Assembly: GCA_964384625.1 (NCBI GenBank) | Contig: CAYLNH010000106.1 | Coordinates: forward strand, 1-21,730 | Source: CAYLNH01 sp964384625 | Lineage (GTDB): Bacteria > Verrucomicrobiota > Lentisphaeria > JABSQK01 | Direction: 5' to 3' | DNA length: 21,730 nt | Shown here: piece after piece, positions 14,134 to 21,730 of the stretch | Numbering within the stretch: the stretch's first letter is position 1 | Layout: each line of letters begins with the position of its first letter | Position numbers and translations under genes: made by a program | The notes under the pieces: generated by a model | The model's database searches: none | What the model saw: only the letters and a program-made list of their open reading frames with translations | Told to the model about the DNA's origin: nothing

Positions 14134-16284
14134 TTACGCGGCGAGCATCCGCTCGATCACCCAGCGCCGGAAGGTCGGGGACAGCGAGGCGAAATAGGCG
14201 CTGAAGCCGGTCACCCGGACAATCAGGTCCGGGTAGTTCTCCGGGTGTTTCTCGGCGTCGAGCAGTTTATCCTTGTCGAGGATGTTGATGTTGATCAGGG
14301 TGCCGCCGAGTCGGAAGTGCGTCTTGATCAGGTCCTTGACTTTGGCGCGGTCTTCGTCTTTGATCCCAAGGGTGTAATCCAGGTCCAGGTGGCACGGCGC
14401 TGTGTTGCCGTAACCGGGCTGGACTTCGGCGATGGCCAATGCCGCCGCCGTCGGTGCGGCGTTCTTGACGAATCCCGGATCCGGGTTGGCGCCGAACGAA
14501 ATCGGCGCCTGCGCGTGCCGCCCGTTCGGTGTGGCGCCGACCGCCCGGCCCATCGCGATCGTACTGGCCCAGGAGAAGATTCCCGGGATAAACTTACGCT
14601 CGGACTCGCCCTCGGCCTCCTTGGTCAGCCGCGAGAAGGTTTCGGAAAGCCGGCGGGCAAAAGCGTCGGCGCGGCAGCCGCCACTGCCGTAGTGCGGCGT
14701 CGAGTTCAGCATCTTGCGGGTATCTTCGCAGCCGTCGAAGTCGCGGTCGAGCACCTCGATCAGCTCCGGCCACGACAACTTCCCTTCCCGCTCAACGCGT
14801 TGTTCGACCGCGGCGAACGAGTCGGCCACGGTCGCCAGGCCGGAGCCGTCGATACACATATTCAGGAATTCGACGCCGCCGGGCTGCGAGGCGTCCAGGC
14901 CGTTCTCGACGGGGCCGTGACAGAACAAATCGAGGAAAAGCTCCGGGAAGTTCTTGTATTGATGTTCCAGATGGAAGTCGATGCCGGCGGCCGTTGCCTG
15001 GACCGCGCACCGCAGGTGGTCCTCAAATCGACGCCAGAGATTGTCGGTGCTGTTCTCGGCGGATTCGTCCGCCGTCATCTCGCGGAGTGCCACATCAAAC
15101 ACTTTGACGAAGTTGATCTTGACAACGTCGTTCAAGGTGTACTCCCGCCCCGGCAGGGCACACCAGTGACAGCCCACCTTCACCCGCTGGCGCGCCAGCT
15201 CCAACGGATAGCCGTTGTGCGCAAAGCCTTCCGACAGACCCTTGTCACCAATAAACAAGGGAGAGTTGATGCCGTCCTCAAACAGGTACTTGACCGCGAG
15301 ATCAAGGAGGTCCTCATCGAGACCGTCCCAGACGCGGACCGCGACGTTGGCCGGGATCTTCATCCGGTGGATTGCCTCGAGCACAAGAAAGGACACGCGT
15401 GTGGTCATGTCCTTCGTGCCGGAAGCATCCGGGCCGCCGAGCTGGGAGTAGTGGGGGTCCTTGAGCAGGAAACAGGCAAGATGGAACACGGCCTCGTCGT
15501 CGTCCAGCATACCGTTGGCGACGTCCCGCTCGTAGTAGGGCTGCAGGATCTGGTCGAGGGCGCCGAGGGCGCCGCTGCCGTTGTACATGCGGGCGGCCAT
15601 CTCGAAGAACGCCAGCCACTGGCAGGCCTCGCGGAAGGTGGCCGGCGGCGCCGTCGCCAGGCGTTCGCAAATCTCAGCCGTTTTGAGCAGGTCGTCGTGC
15701 AGCCGGGGCCGTTCCTCGGCAGCGGCCGTGGCGCGGGCGGCTGATGCATGGCGGCGAATCCAGTTCTGCGTGGCGACAATCATCTCCTCCCAGGCGCTGT
15801 AGATCTCTTCCGGACCGTCGCCGTTCTGTGCCTTGTACGTCCGGACCTTCTCCAGCAGGCCCCCCCAGCCGAGGTCCAGACCGATCTGCAGATCCGGACC
15901 GAAATGCTGCGGGCCGCCGATGCCGTGGATGATGTTGTAACGTTTCTGCGCTTCGTGCAGCGGCTCAAAAGAACATTCCGGGGGCCAGTTCACCGGGCGG
16001 TGGCCCCAGAGCGTGTACATCCAGGCGCCCGCCAGCGACGACATCGGATCGATGTAGGTCGGGTGTACATCCAGCAGGCGCCGATAGTTGTGCGCACAGG
16101 CCCGGGCGCCGAAGTAACTGCCGCTCGGATGATTGGATTCGGCTTCGAAATGAAAATCGTCCGGCGGCAGGATCAGCCCGAGATCGTCGTTGTCGTTGGC
16201 GCCGAGCTGCTGTTTGGCGGCGGTATGTTCCTGTTTGGTTCGGTGCAGGGCGTCGATGCGATCCTGAAAGGAAAGAGCATCCAT
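14134..16284 (-). CDS. Glycyl radical enzyme (pyruvate formate-lyase family), uncharacterised subfamily
   Basis: The 716-residue protein starts at ATG 16284 with GGAGG 6 bases upstream; the frame stays open farther upstream but that part is not enzyme-like. Glycyl radical enzymes use a C-terminal glycyl radical, made by a radical-SAM activase, to form a thiyl radical on a mid-protein cysteine. The C-terminal RVTGFSAYF (Gly693) is the radical motif, and SIAMGR-like and TPNGRHAQAPISFG segments match the family. The mid-protein loop is GCHWCALPGRE (Cys372, Cys375). Dehydratase and lyase subfamilies usually have GCVE or a similar loop with a Glu two residues after the Cys, and PFL has adjacent cysteines; here that position is Trp. 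The reaction cannot be predicted. It is shorter than typical members (about 760-850). No activase gene lies in the window. Divergent from a GntR-type regulator. Confidence 0.9.
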   Translation of the reverse strand: MDALSFQDRIDALHRTKQEHTAAKQQLGANDNDDLGLILPPDDFHFEAESNHPSGSYFGARACAHNYRRLLDVHPTYIDPMSSLAGAWMYTLWGHRPVNWPPECSFEPLHEAQKRYNIIHGIGGPQHFGPDLQIGLDLGWGGLLEKVRTYKAQNGDGPEEIYSAWEEMIVATQNWIRRHASAARATAAAEERPRLHDDLLKTAEICERLATAPPATFREACQWLAFFEMAARMYNGSGALGALDQILQPYYERDVANGMLDDDEAVFHLACFLLKDPHYSQLGGPDASGTKDMTTRVSFLVLEAIHRMKIPANVAVRVWDGLDEDLLDLAVKYLFEDGINSPLFIGDKGLSEGFAHNGYPLELARQRVKVGCHWCALPGREYTLNDVVKINFVKVFDVALREMTADESAENSTDNLWRRFEDHLRCAVQATAAGIDFHLEHQYKNFPELFLDLFCHGPVENGLDASQPGGVEFLNMCIDGSGLATVADSFAAVEQRVEREGKLSWPELIEVLDRDFDGCEDTRKMLNSTPHYGSGGCRADAFARRLSETFSRLTKEAEGESERKFIPGIFSWASTIAMGRAVGATPNGRHAQAPISFGANPDPGFVKNAAPTAAALAIAEVQPGYGNTAPCHLDLDYTLGIKDEDRAKVKDLIKTHFRLGGTLININILDKDKLLDAEKHPENYPDLIVRVTGFSAYFASLSPTFRRWVIERMLAA

Positions 16285-16341
16285 CTGTGGCCTCCATGAT
16301 ACTCTTGCGTGGGCCGGGCGAGCAAGTCCCCGGTGTGTGGG

Positions 16342-16399
16342 GTTATATCCTGAACTGGATTCGCGTTTTCCGCGACGTAAAGCCCCGATGTGCGGAAAA
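16342..16399 (-). promoter_or_regulatory. Candidate regulated promoter of the glycyl radical enzyme
   Basis: On the minus strand a good -10, TATAAC (16342-16347), has no recognisable -35 at 17 bases (GAAAAC). An inverted repeat TTTTCCGC (16366-16373) and GCGGAAAA (16392-16399) starts exactly in that -35 position. A poor -35 covered by a dyad is typical of activator-dependent promoters, but this is inference. Confidence 0.35.
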
Positions 16400-16435
16400 A
16401 CCGGAGAAAACCGCGGACCCCGGCCGCCGGTCTCC

Positions 16436-16445
16436 TGTCTAGACA
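16436..16445. promoter_or_regulatory. TGTCTAGACA palindrome, candidate GntR-type operator
   Basis: A perfect 10-base palindrome with core GTCTAGAC lies in the 309-base region between the divergent glycyl radical enzyme and regulator genes. The same core is the centre of operators of GntR/HutC-type regulators such as DasR and NagR (TGGTCTAGACCA). It is about 95 bases from the enzyme's candidate -10 and about 120 from the regulator's. Apart from this, the promoters and the upstream dyad, I see nothing else in the gap except a weak hairpin (CCGCA/TGCGG near 16495). Confidence 0.45.
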
Positions 16446-16558
16446 AACTGGCTTCGTATTCGGGTTCGGGTAAAACTCTGGACCACCCAGAAACCGCAGA
16501 AGTTGCGGACCCCCGAGCGTTTTTCTTGATTATATATCTGGAATCTTGTTTCGATGCG

Positions 16559-16567
16559 TGATATAAT
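16559..16567 (+). promoter_or_regulatory. Extended -10 promoter of the second regulator
   Basis: TGATATAAT (16559-16567) is a perfect extended -10 (TGnTATAAT), 26 bases before the ATG at 16594. No good -35 is present at 17 bases, which extended -10 promoters do not need. The leader would be about 20 bases. Confidence 0.55.
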
Positions 16568-16593
16568 ACTATGGCAACAATAGGCAAGCCGAA

Positions 16594-17700
16594 ATGGAGC
16601 CGGACGTGGTGAAAACCGCTGGCAGCAATGGGACGAAGACTGCTGAGGTGGAGGATGATCTGCGCCGGCAGATCTTTGCCGGCGACTACCAACCCGGCGC
16701 TCGCCTGCCCACCAGACGGGCCCTGCAATCGAGTTACGGGGTCTCGGTCATCACTATCGAGCGCGCCTTGCGCAACCTGATTGACGGCGGCTTCGTCTAT
16801 ACTCGCGGCACCGCCGGCACGTTTGTCACGGAGAACCCGCCCCACCTCTGCAAGTACTTCCTGGTTCTGCCGGCCCATCCGGGCCGGCCGGGCTGGTCCC
16901 GGTTGCATCAGGCGCTGCAGAATGAGTGCAACCAGATCTTCACTTCCGATCCGCGCAGCATCCATGCGTTTCTCGGCATCGACGACGCCCACGGCGGCGA
17001 CGACTCGGCGTTGATCCGCGAAGTCGTAGCCCGCCGGGTCGCCGGCCTGATCTTCGCCAACCATCCGTTCTCGTTGAGCGGCAGCCCGTTGATGGACACC
17101 CCGGATGTGCCGAAAATCTCGATCATGGCCGACTCTCCGTTTCCGGGCGTCCCGGCCGTCTACCCGGATTGGCAGTCCTTTGCGGATCGCGCGTTGATGC
17201 TCCTGAGAGAGCGCGGCCGCCGGAACGTGGCGCTCATCCAGAGCTGTGTTGAGCCCACGCGTCAGATGGTGTCCGGACAAGTGGCCGCGGCCTTCATCAG
17301 GCACCATGGCAGAGATCGGTTCACCATTCCGCCGCACTGGATCCAGAGTGTTCACCCGTCGGCTCCAGCCGCCTGTGAAGGCCTTGCCGATCTGCTTGTG
17401 CGTGGCACGCCGGACGGCACGCCGGATGCCTTGATCGTCACCGACGACAACCTTGTTGAGTACGCGGTGGCCGGCGTCATGTCCGCCGGCGTGCGCCTTG
17501 GCGACGATCTCGATCTGATCGCCCACTGCAACATGCCGTGGCCGACGCCCGCGGTTGCCGGCGTCACTCGTCTGGGGTTCGACATTCATCATCTGCTCGA
17601 GGTCTGCGTCGACTGCCTCGAGAGGCAGCGTACCGGCAAACGCGTCGAGCGGACCATCTTTATCCCGGCAGTTTTTGAACATGAAATCCAATTGCAGTAA
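16594..17700 (+). CDS. GntR-family regulator with LacI-like sensor domain
   Basis: The 368-residue protein starts at ATG 16594; a GTG at 16606 with GGAG 6 bases upstream is an alternative start. Residues about 15-80 form a GntR winged helix (VEDDLRRQIFAGDYQPGARLPTRRALQSSYGVSVITIERALRNLIDGGFVY, broken here across helices, then TRGTAGTFV). Residues about 88-360 resemble a LacI/periplasmic-binding sensor with GLIFANHPF, RGRRNVALIQ and TPDALIVTDDNLVEYAVAGV segments. It is divergent from the glycyl radical enzyme, so is its likely regulator. The stop codon TAA runs into the AAGGAG ribosome binding site of the secreted protein gene 13 bases downstream, so the two are in one operon. It is only loosely similar to the regulator at 12930. 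Confidence 0.87.
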   Translation: MEPDVVKTAGSNGTKTAEVEDDLRRQIFAGDYQPGARLPTRRALQSSYGVSVITIERALRNLIDGGFVYTRGTAGTFVTENPPHLCKYFLVLPAHPGRPGWSRLHQALQNECNQIFTSDPRSIHAFLGIDDAHGGDDSALIREVVARRVAGLIFANHPFSLSGSPLMDTPDVPKISIMADSPFPGVPAVYPDWQSFADRALMLLRERGRRNVALIQSCVEPTRQMVSGQVAAAFIRHHGRDRFTIPPHWIQSVHPSAPAACEGLADLLVRGTPDGTPDALIVTDDNLVEYAVAGVMSAGVRLGDDLDLIAHCNMPWPTPAVAGVTRLGFDIHHLLEVCVDCLERQRTGKRVERTIFIPAVFEHEIQLQ

Positions 17701-17713
17701 GGAGCTCCTTGCC

Positions 17714-20700
17714 ATGAAACGACCGCGACGGCACCGGCATCGCATGTCTTGCGTGTGGGCGTTGGCTCTTGCGTTCGTGCTATTTGCCGGCATTCCGAGC
17801 TTGTACGGGCAGGGCGGCGTCCCCGAAGGTCCGGCTGAGGAGCCCGTAGCCGAGGAGCCAGCCAGACAACCGGCGGCAGAAGCCCCTGAAGCGGCTGCCA
17901 GGGAAAAGGTGGACGACGGTGAAGACACAGGTGAAGACGAAGGGATCGAGGGCGAGATAACCACCACCAACAAAGTCTCGTACCAGTTGCCGACGGACGG
18001 GGAGCTGCCGCAGAACTACCGGGTGACGCTGGCGGCGGCGCCGAAGGACAACCCGAACTGGCTCGTGGCGACCTTTGTGGCCGGTGCTGTCCGTACCGTG
18101 ACCGAAGAGAACCAGGGCAGGTTTACCGAAACCTGGAATGGGCTCGACGACAATTACATGCCGGTGCCGCCCGGCGACTATGTCGTCCGCGGCATCTGCA
18201 TGCCCGCGGCGAAATGGCACATGGACGGGCAGTATCACACGCTGACCGCCAGATACATCACGGGTGTCGGCGACTCGTGGTCGCCGCCGCCTGATCAGGA
18301 TCGAAAATTCCCCTGGGTCTTCGGTCACTGCTTCGGGGGCATCCGCGACATCGATGTGGCGCCCAACGGCATGGCATCGTTCCAATTCAACTATATCGAA
18401 AACTCCTGGAACCCGTTCCTCGTCGACCTCAACAAGCCGATCAACTACGACCAGGTGAAAGCCAGGTACCCCTCCGGCGGCGCCGGGGGCACCTATACCG
18501 CCTGCGACGGCAAATTCATCTGGGTCTCGAAGGCCGATAAGAAGTTCCCGCACGTCTATCGCACCGACCGGCGCTGGGGCAACACGATCAACAAATACGG
18601 CGTCAGATGCGTCAAGCTCAAGGTGCCCGCGACCGATGTCTGCGCCTGGTTCGACGCGGAACGCAAGCGGCGCTTCGTCTACATCGTTCAACCCGCACCC
18701 GAGAACAAAGTGCTGATCTACGACGGTACCGACGCGACATTGCTCAAGGAGATCCCGGTGCGGGATCCGCGATCATTGGTGCTGGACAAGGCGGAGCCGG
18801 GCAGCAGACTGCACGTCCTGCACAAGAACAAAGAAGGCGCCGGGGTGGTGACTGCCCTGATGCTGGCCAAGGGCACGTTCAGCGGCAAATGGGAGCGCAC
18901 ACTGACGTTGGCGGGAGAGACGGCGATGCTTGACTTCGACGTTGACGGCAAGGGTGTAGTGTATCTGGTCCCGGCCGGTAAGAACGAGATACTCACGATC
19001 GAACCGAAGACCGGCAAGAGGGCTGCATTCGGCAAACTGCCGGCCCCCGGCAAGTTCGACAAGCTGGCGCTGCACAACCCGGATCGGGTGGCCGTCTGGA
19101 AGGACAAAGACGGCAAAGAACGCGTGCTTGTGATTGAGCGCGGCGGCCCCGGGCGTATCAGCGAATGGACGCCGAAGGGCGAGTTCCTGCGGCAATGGTT
19201 CCTGGCGCACACGGCAGCATACGGCTATTGCCTTGACCCGGAAGAACCGACGCACCTCTATCACGTCGCCAACAGCGGCCAGCTGATCCGCTACAACGTC
19301 GACTACGGCCAGGCCGTGTGGGAAGTCGACTGCGCCTGGCCGCTGCCGATCGGCGGGCGACTGCATCCGAAGATCATCAATCGCGAAGGCCGCACCTACA
19401 TCACGTTTCCAGGCGGCAATTACTCGCACGGCCGGTTTGCCGTCTATCGCATTGTCGGCGACAAGTGCCTGCCGTCGGCCGGCATCATCCCGGACAAGAC
19501 CAAACCGGAAAACCAGCAAATCACCAAAGGCCATTGGTGGCACGACGCCAACGGCAACGGCCGGGTCGAAACGGCGGAGTTCAATTCGAGTCCGGCCAAT
19601 GTGCCCGGCGCCCAGTGGTGGGGCGACCGCTGGTTGGATGACCTGTCGCTGGCCGTCTTCGCGGGCGATGTGAAGCATATGCGGCTGGCGCCGACCGGAT
19701 TCGACCGGCACGGCAACCCGGTCTACGACGGTGCCAGATGGCAACCGCTGCTGGCTGACCCGATCCATGAAAGACGCAAGGCCAAGAAGCCGCTGCCGGC
19801 CCTCTACGGCGGCAACGAGATGCCCACCTTCTACGGCCAGCACTGGATTCATCTCGAAGGCACGCCGGCAAAGGGCTTCTATGTGGCCGACTCCTTCGGC
19901 AAGAACAATCCGGGCGGCACCGACACCGCCGGCAGCTACTTCAGTCAGGTCAAACTCTCGCGCTACGTGCCCGACGGCAAGGGCGGCTACAGCCAGCGCT
20001 GGCGTGTTGGCCGCAAAGCACTCCGCTTGATGGAGCACGGGCAGATGTATGCAAGCCACTACTTCTGCGGCGAGACCGCCGGCATGGTCGGCATCTTCGA
20101 CAGCAACGGCATCTACCACGTCTTCACCAATGAAGGCTTCTACGTTGATACCGTCGGCATCGACGCCTTCCGCTACGGCCTGCAGAACACCGGCATGTAC
20201 GCGAGCAGCGGCGAGCACTGGCACGGTTCGCACTACCAGAGCAAGAAAGACGGCAAGGTCTACCTGTGCATGGGCCGGGCGCAAATGACCGTGTACGAAA
20301 TCGAGAACTGGAAGCAGGACATCTGCGAACCGCTCAAAGCCAGTCCCGATACGATTCGGCTGGCTGCCGCTTTCATCGCACCGCCGCATCCGCTTGCCGC
20401 CAAACTCCGCGGCGGCGATAACCAGGTGAAGGTGGCGAATTTCTACGCCAGTGCCGGCGGCCCGCCTGATCCCGGTGACGACGATGACTGGGCCGGCGCC
20501 GAATCCGTGACGTTCGGATTGGACAAGGAGCGCGCCGTCGAAGTGCAGTGCAAGTTCGATCCGGACACCATCTATCTGCGCTGGCATGTGCGGCTGCCGA
20601 AGCCGTTCGAGCCGGTTGCCGTTGCCGAGATGACCCGGCTGTTCACGCATGAGACCGGCGCCGACACCGTCAGCTTCTATATTCAGGGCGATCCCAGGGC

Positions 20701-21154
20701 CGCGCCCGGCAAGGAAAAAGGACGGCCCGGCGATCTGCGCATCGTGTTTGCCGTCGTCAAGGACGACAACGAGAAGTTGAAGCCGGTCGCGCTGGGCCTG
20801 TACCCGAAATGGTCCGGCCCGGGCGAAGCGACGGCAGTTACCTATGTGTCACCCGTCAGAAAGGAGGTCTTTGAGCATGTCGGCGTGTTGGCGGACGTCA
20901 AGGTCGCCCACAAGCTGGATGAGGACAAGAAGGGCTTCTGGCTTGCCGCGGCGATCCCGCTGTCGGTCGTGCCGCAGATCAAGAAGCTGAAGAGCGGCTT
21001 TCGCACGATGGTCAACTTCGAGGCCACGTTGGGCGGCCGGACGAAGTTCTGGTGGGCCAACACCGGCAACACCAACAATACCCTTACCACGGATGAGCCG
21101 TCGGAGGCCCGGTTCTATCCCGGCAGCTGGTCCCAGGCGCGCTTCACCTGGTAG
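17714..21154 (+). CDS. Giant secreted protein: FlgD-like, propeller-like and CBM9/DOMON-like regions
   Basis: The 1146-residue protein starts at ATG 17714, with AAGGAG 9 bases upstream overlapping the regulator's stop. Residues 1-33 are a basic, then hydrophobic signal peptide. An acidic/Ala/Pro linker (about 36-85) precedes a FlgD Ig-like unit with TWNGLDDNYMPVPPGDYVVRG (about 138-158). Residues about 190-560 have repeated blocks typical of NHL-type beta-propellers (for example KVLIYDGTDATLLKEI, GRISEWTPKGEFLRQW). A perfect EF-hand-like calcium loop DANGNGRVETAE is at 611-622. The last about 220 residues (WAGAESVTFGLD to ARFTW) resemble CBM9/DOMON-like beta-sandwiches that bind sugars or haem. 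No catalytic site is recognised. It is likely an extracellular or cell-surface binding protein for a polymer; co-transcription with the regulator links it to the glycyl radical locus. Confidence 0.85.
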   Translation: MKRPRRHRHRMSCVWALALAFVLFAGIPSLYGQGGVPEGPAEEPVAEEPARQPAAEAPEAAAREKVDDGEDTGEDEGIEGEITTTNKVSYQLPTDGELPQNYRVTLAAAPKDNPNWLVATFVAGAVRTVTEENQGRFTETWNGLDDNYMPVPPGDYVVRGICMPAAKWHMDGQYHTLTARYITGVGDSWSPPPDQDRKFPWVFGHCFGGIRDIDVAPNGMASFQFNYIENSWNPFLVDLNKPINYDQVKARYPSGGAGGTYTACDGKFIWVSKADKKFPHVYRTDRRWGNTINKYGVRCVKLKVPATDVCAWFDAERKRRFVYIVQPAPENKVLIYDGTDATLLKEIPVRDPRSLVLDKAEPGSRLHVLHKNKEGAGVVTALMLAKGTFSGKWERTLTLAGETAMLDFDVDGKGVVYLVPAGKNEILTIEPKTGKRAAFGKLPAPGKFDKLALHNPDRVAVWKDKDGKERVLVIERGGPGRISEWTPKGEFLRQWFLAHTAAYGYCLDPEEPTHLYHVANSGQLIRYNVDYGQAVWEVDCAWPLPIGGRLHPKIINREGRTYITFPGGNYSHGRFAVYRIVGDKCLPSAGIIPDKTKPENQQITKGHWWHDANGNGRVETAEFNSSPANVPGAQWWGDRWLDDLSLAVFAGDVKHMRLAPTGFDRHGNPVYDGARWQPLLADPIHERRKAKKPLPALYGGNEMPTFYGQHWIHLEGTPAKGFYVADSFGKNNPGGTDTAGSYFSQVKLSRYVPDGKGGYSQRWRVGRKALRLMEHGQMYASHYFCGETAGMVGIFDSNGIYHVFTNEGFYVDTVGIDAFRYGLQNTGMYASSGEHWHGSHYQSKKDGKVYLCMGRAQMTVYEIENWKQDICEPLKASPDTIRLAAAFIAPPHPLAAKLRGGDNQVKVANFYASAGGPPDPGDDDDWAGAESVTFGLDKERAVEVQCKFDPDTIYLRWHVRLPKPFEPVAVAEMTRLFTHETGADTVSFYIQGDPRAAPGKEKGRPGDLRIVFAVVKDDNEKLKPVALGLYPKWSGPGEATAVTYVSPVRKEVFEHVGVLADVKVAHKLDEDKKGFWLAAAIPLSVVPQIKKLKSGFRTMVNFEATLGGRTKFWWANTGNTNNTLTTDEPSEARFYPGSWSQARFTW

Positions 21155-21174
21155 CGCGGCCGTTCCCGGCGGCG

Positions 21175-21576
21175 TCAGCACTCGGGGTCGTAGCCGAACA
21201 AGGGGTTCAGTTCGCGGTCATACTCGAAAATCGTGCACCGCAGGACCTCCCGGATCTTCTCCGGGGCGTCGACGTCCAGGAGCAGTTTGGTGATCCTGGC
21301 GAACGGATTGCCGTGCGGCCGATGGACGAAGTCGGTGTCGATCACAAAGATGCCGGAATGACAGGTCTGGCTCATTTCCGGCGGGGTAGTGGCGTAGTCT
21401 TCGAAGTACTGAATGGCGCCGTCTTCATTGTAGTAGAAGCAGGCCAGACAGGCGCCGCCGCGCTCCAGCAGCGTCATGCCGCCCATGGCTTCGATACTGC
21501 CGACGCTGCGCATATCGCCGGCGGCAGTACCCATCATCCGTTGGACATTGTGCTTGACGATTTCGTCGGTGGTCAT
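21175..21576 (-). CDS. Small conserved-looking hypothetical protein
   Basis: The 133-residue protein starts at ATG 21576 (a GTG two codons upstream is possible; neither has a strong ribosome binding site). It is soluble, with no signal or membrane segment. The N-terminus is helical and methionine-rich (VQRMMGTAAGDMRSVGSIEAMGG); CLACFYYNEDG and CHSGIFVIDTDF are the only Cys-containing segments, followed by an alternating basic/hydrophobic stretch (ITKLLLDVDAPEKIREVL) and a C-terminal cysteine. No family is recognised. It is convergent with the giant secreted protein gene, 20 bases between their stops. Its upstream region (21577-21730) reaches the window edge and shows no clear promoter. Confidence 0.7.
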   Translation of the reverse strand: MTTDEIVKHNVQRMMGTAAGDMRSVGSIEAMGGMTLLERGGACLACFYYNEDGAIQYFEDYATTPPEMSQTCHSGIFVIDTDFVHRPHGNPFARITKLLLDVDAPEKIREVLRCTIFEYDRELNPLFGYDPEC

Positions 21577-21730
21577 AGCCACATCCAGGAGCTGTCGTGT
21601 GGGGACAAGATAGCCGGTTCTGCGCCAAATTGGAACGGATCTTCCATCGTTTTTGCCCTGAATTCCGCTGATTTGAGCTTAGGGTCGGCGCGGAAATAAC
21701 GTCGCATTATTCGGGGCAGACATACCAACC

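Noticed and set aside
16285..17973. Upstream extension of the glycyl radical enzyme frame
   Set aside because: It runs antisense through the regulator gene; a GGAGG ribosome binding site and family similarity place the start at 16284.
18773..20650. 625-codon minus-strand frame opposite the giant secreted protein
   Set aside because: Shadow of a strongly coding plus-strand gene with signal peptide and recognisable domains.

Overview
The window looks like a chromosomal segment of a GC-rich anaerobe of the PVC superphylum, most likely Lentisphaerota/Victivallota or a relative. This is inferred from a tandem pair of prepilin-type (FTLIELLVV) proteins divergent from a GntR regulator with a long sensor domain, a DUF1570/peptidase-MA-like membrane protein, a glycyl radical enzyme, very large secreted proteins, and extragenic repeats (heptamer, octamer and hairpin types). 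No phylogenetic marker was compared, so the placement is tentative.

Layout. 1-480: tRNA-Arg(ACG) and tRNA-Phe(GAA), then a GA-rich repeat and a three-way-junction palindrome. 482-2260: a membrane-anchored ankyrin protein (minus), a small membrane/coiled-coil protein (plus) preceded by what looks like the tail of a decapitated gene, a small minus-strand hypothetical, and two 40-bp tandem repeats. 2259-6795: three housekeeping genes on the minus strand, argS, hisC and a five-domain S1 RNA-binding protein, with repeat elements in each gap. 6796-7163: a divergent intergenic region with promoters both ways and two strong hairpins. 7164-10824: a membrane-anchored HEGAH metalloprotease-like protein and a large secreted protein with two CxxC knuckles separated by an acidic linker. 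10825-11224: a gene-free gap with a nested palindromic element. 11225-12739: two translationally coupled pseudopilin-like genes (minus), divergent from a GntR-type regulator (12930-14024) across a region carrying a 10-bp motif in inverted orientation. 14134-16284: an unusual glycyl radical enzyme (minus), divergent from a second GntR-type regulator (16594-17700), which is closely followed by a 1146-residue secreted propeller/FlgD-like/CBM9-like protein (17714-21154). A small unknown gene (21175-21576, minus) closes the window.

How the genes may work together. The most interesting unit is 14134-21154: a glycyl radical enzyme whose active-site loop (GCHWC) departs from known subfamilies, a divergent sensor-regulator with a GTCTAGAC-centred palindrome between the two genes, and a giant secreted protein whose ribosome binding site overlaps the regulator's stop codon. 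This may be a substrate-responsive catabolic locus of unknown substrate. No radical-SAM activase lies in the window, so it would have to act in trans. The pseudopilin pair with its divergent regulator looks like a second, separately regulated surface/secretion module. Most remaining unexplained structure is extragenic repeats.
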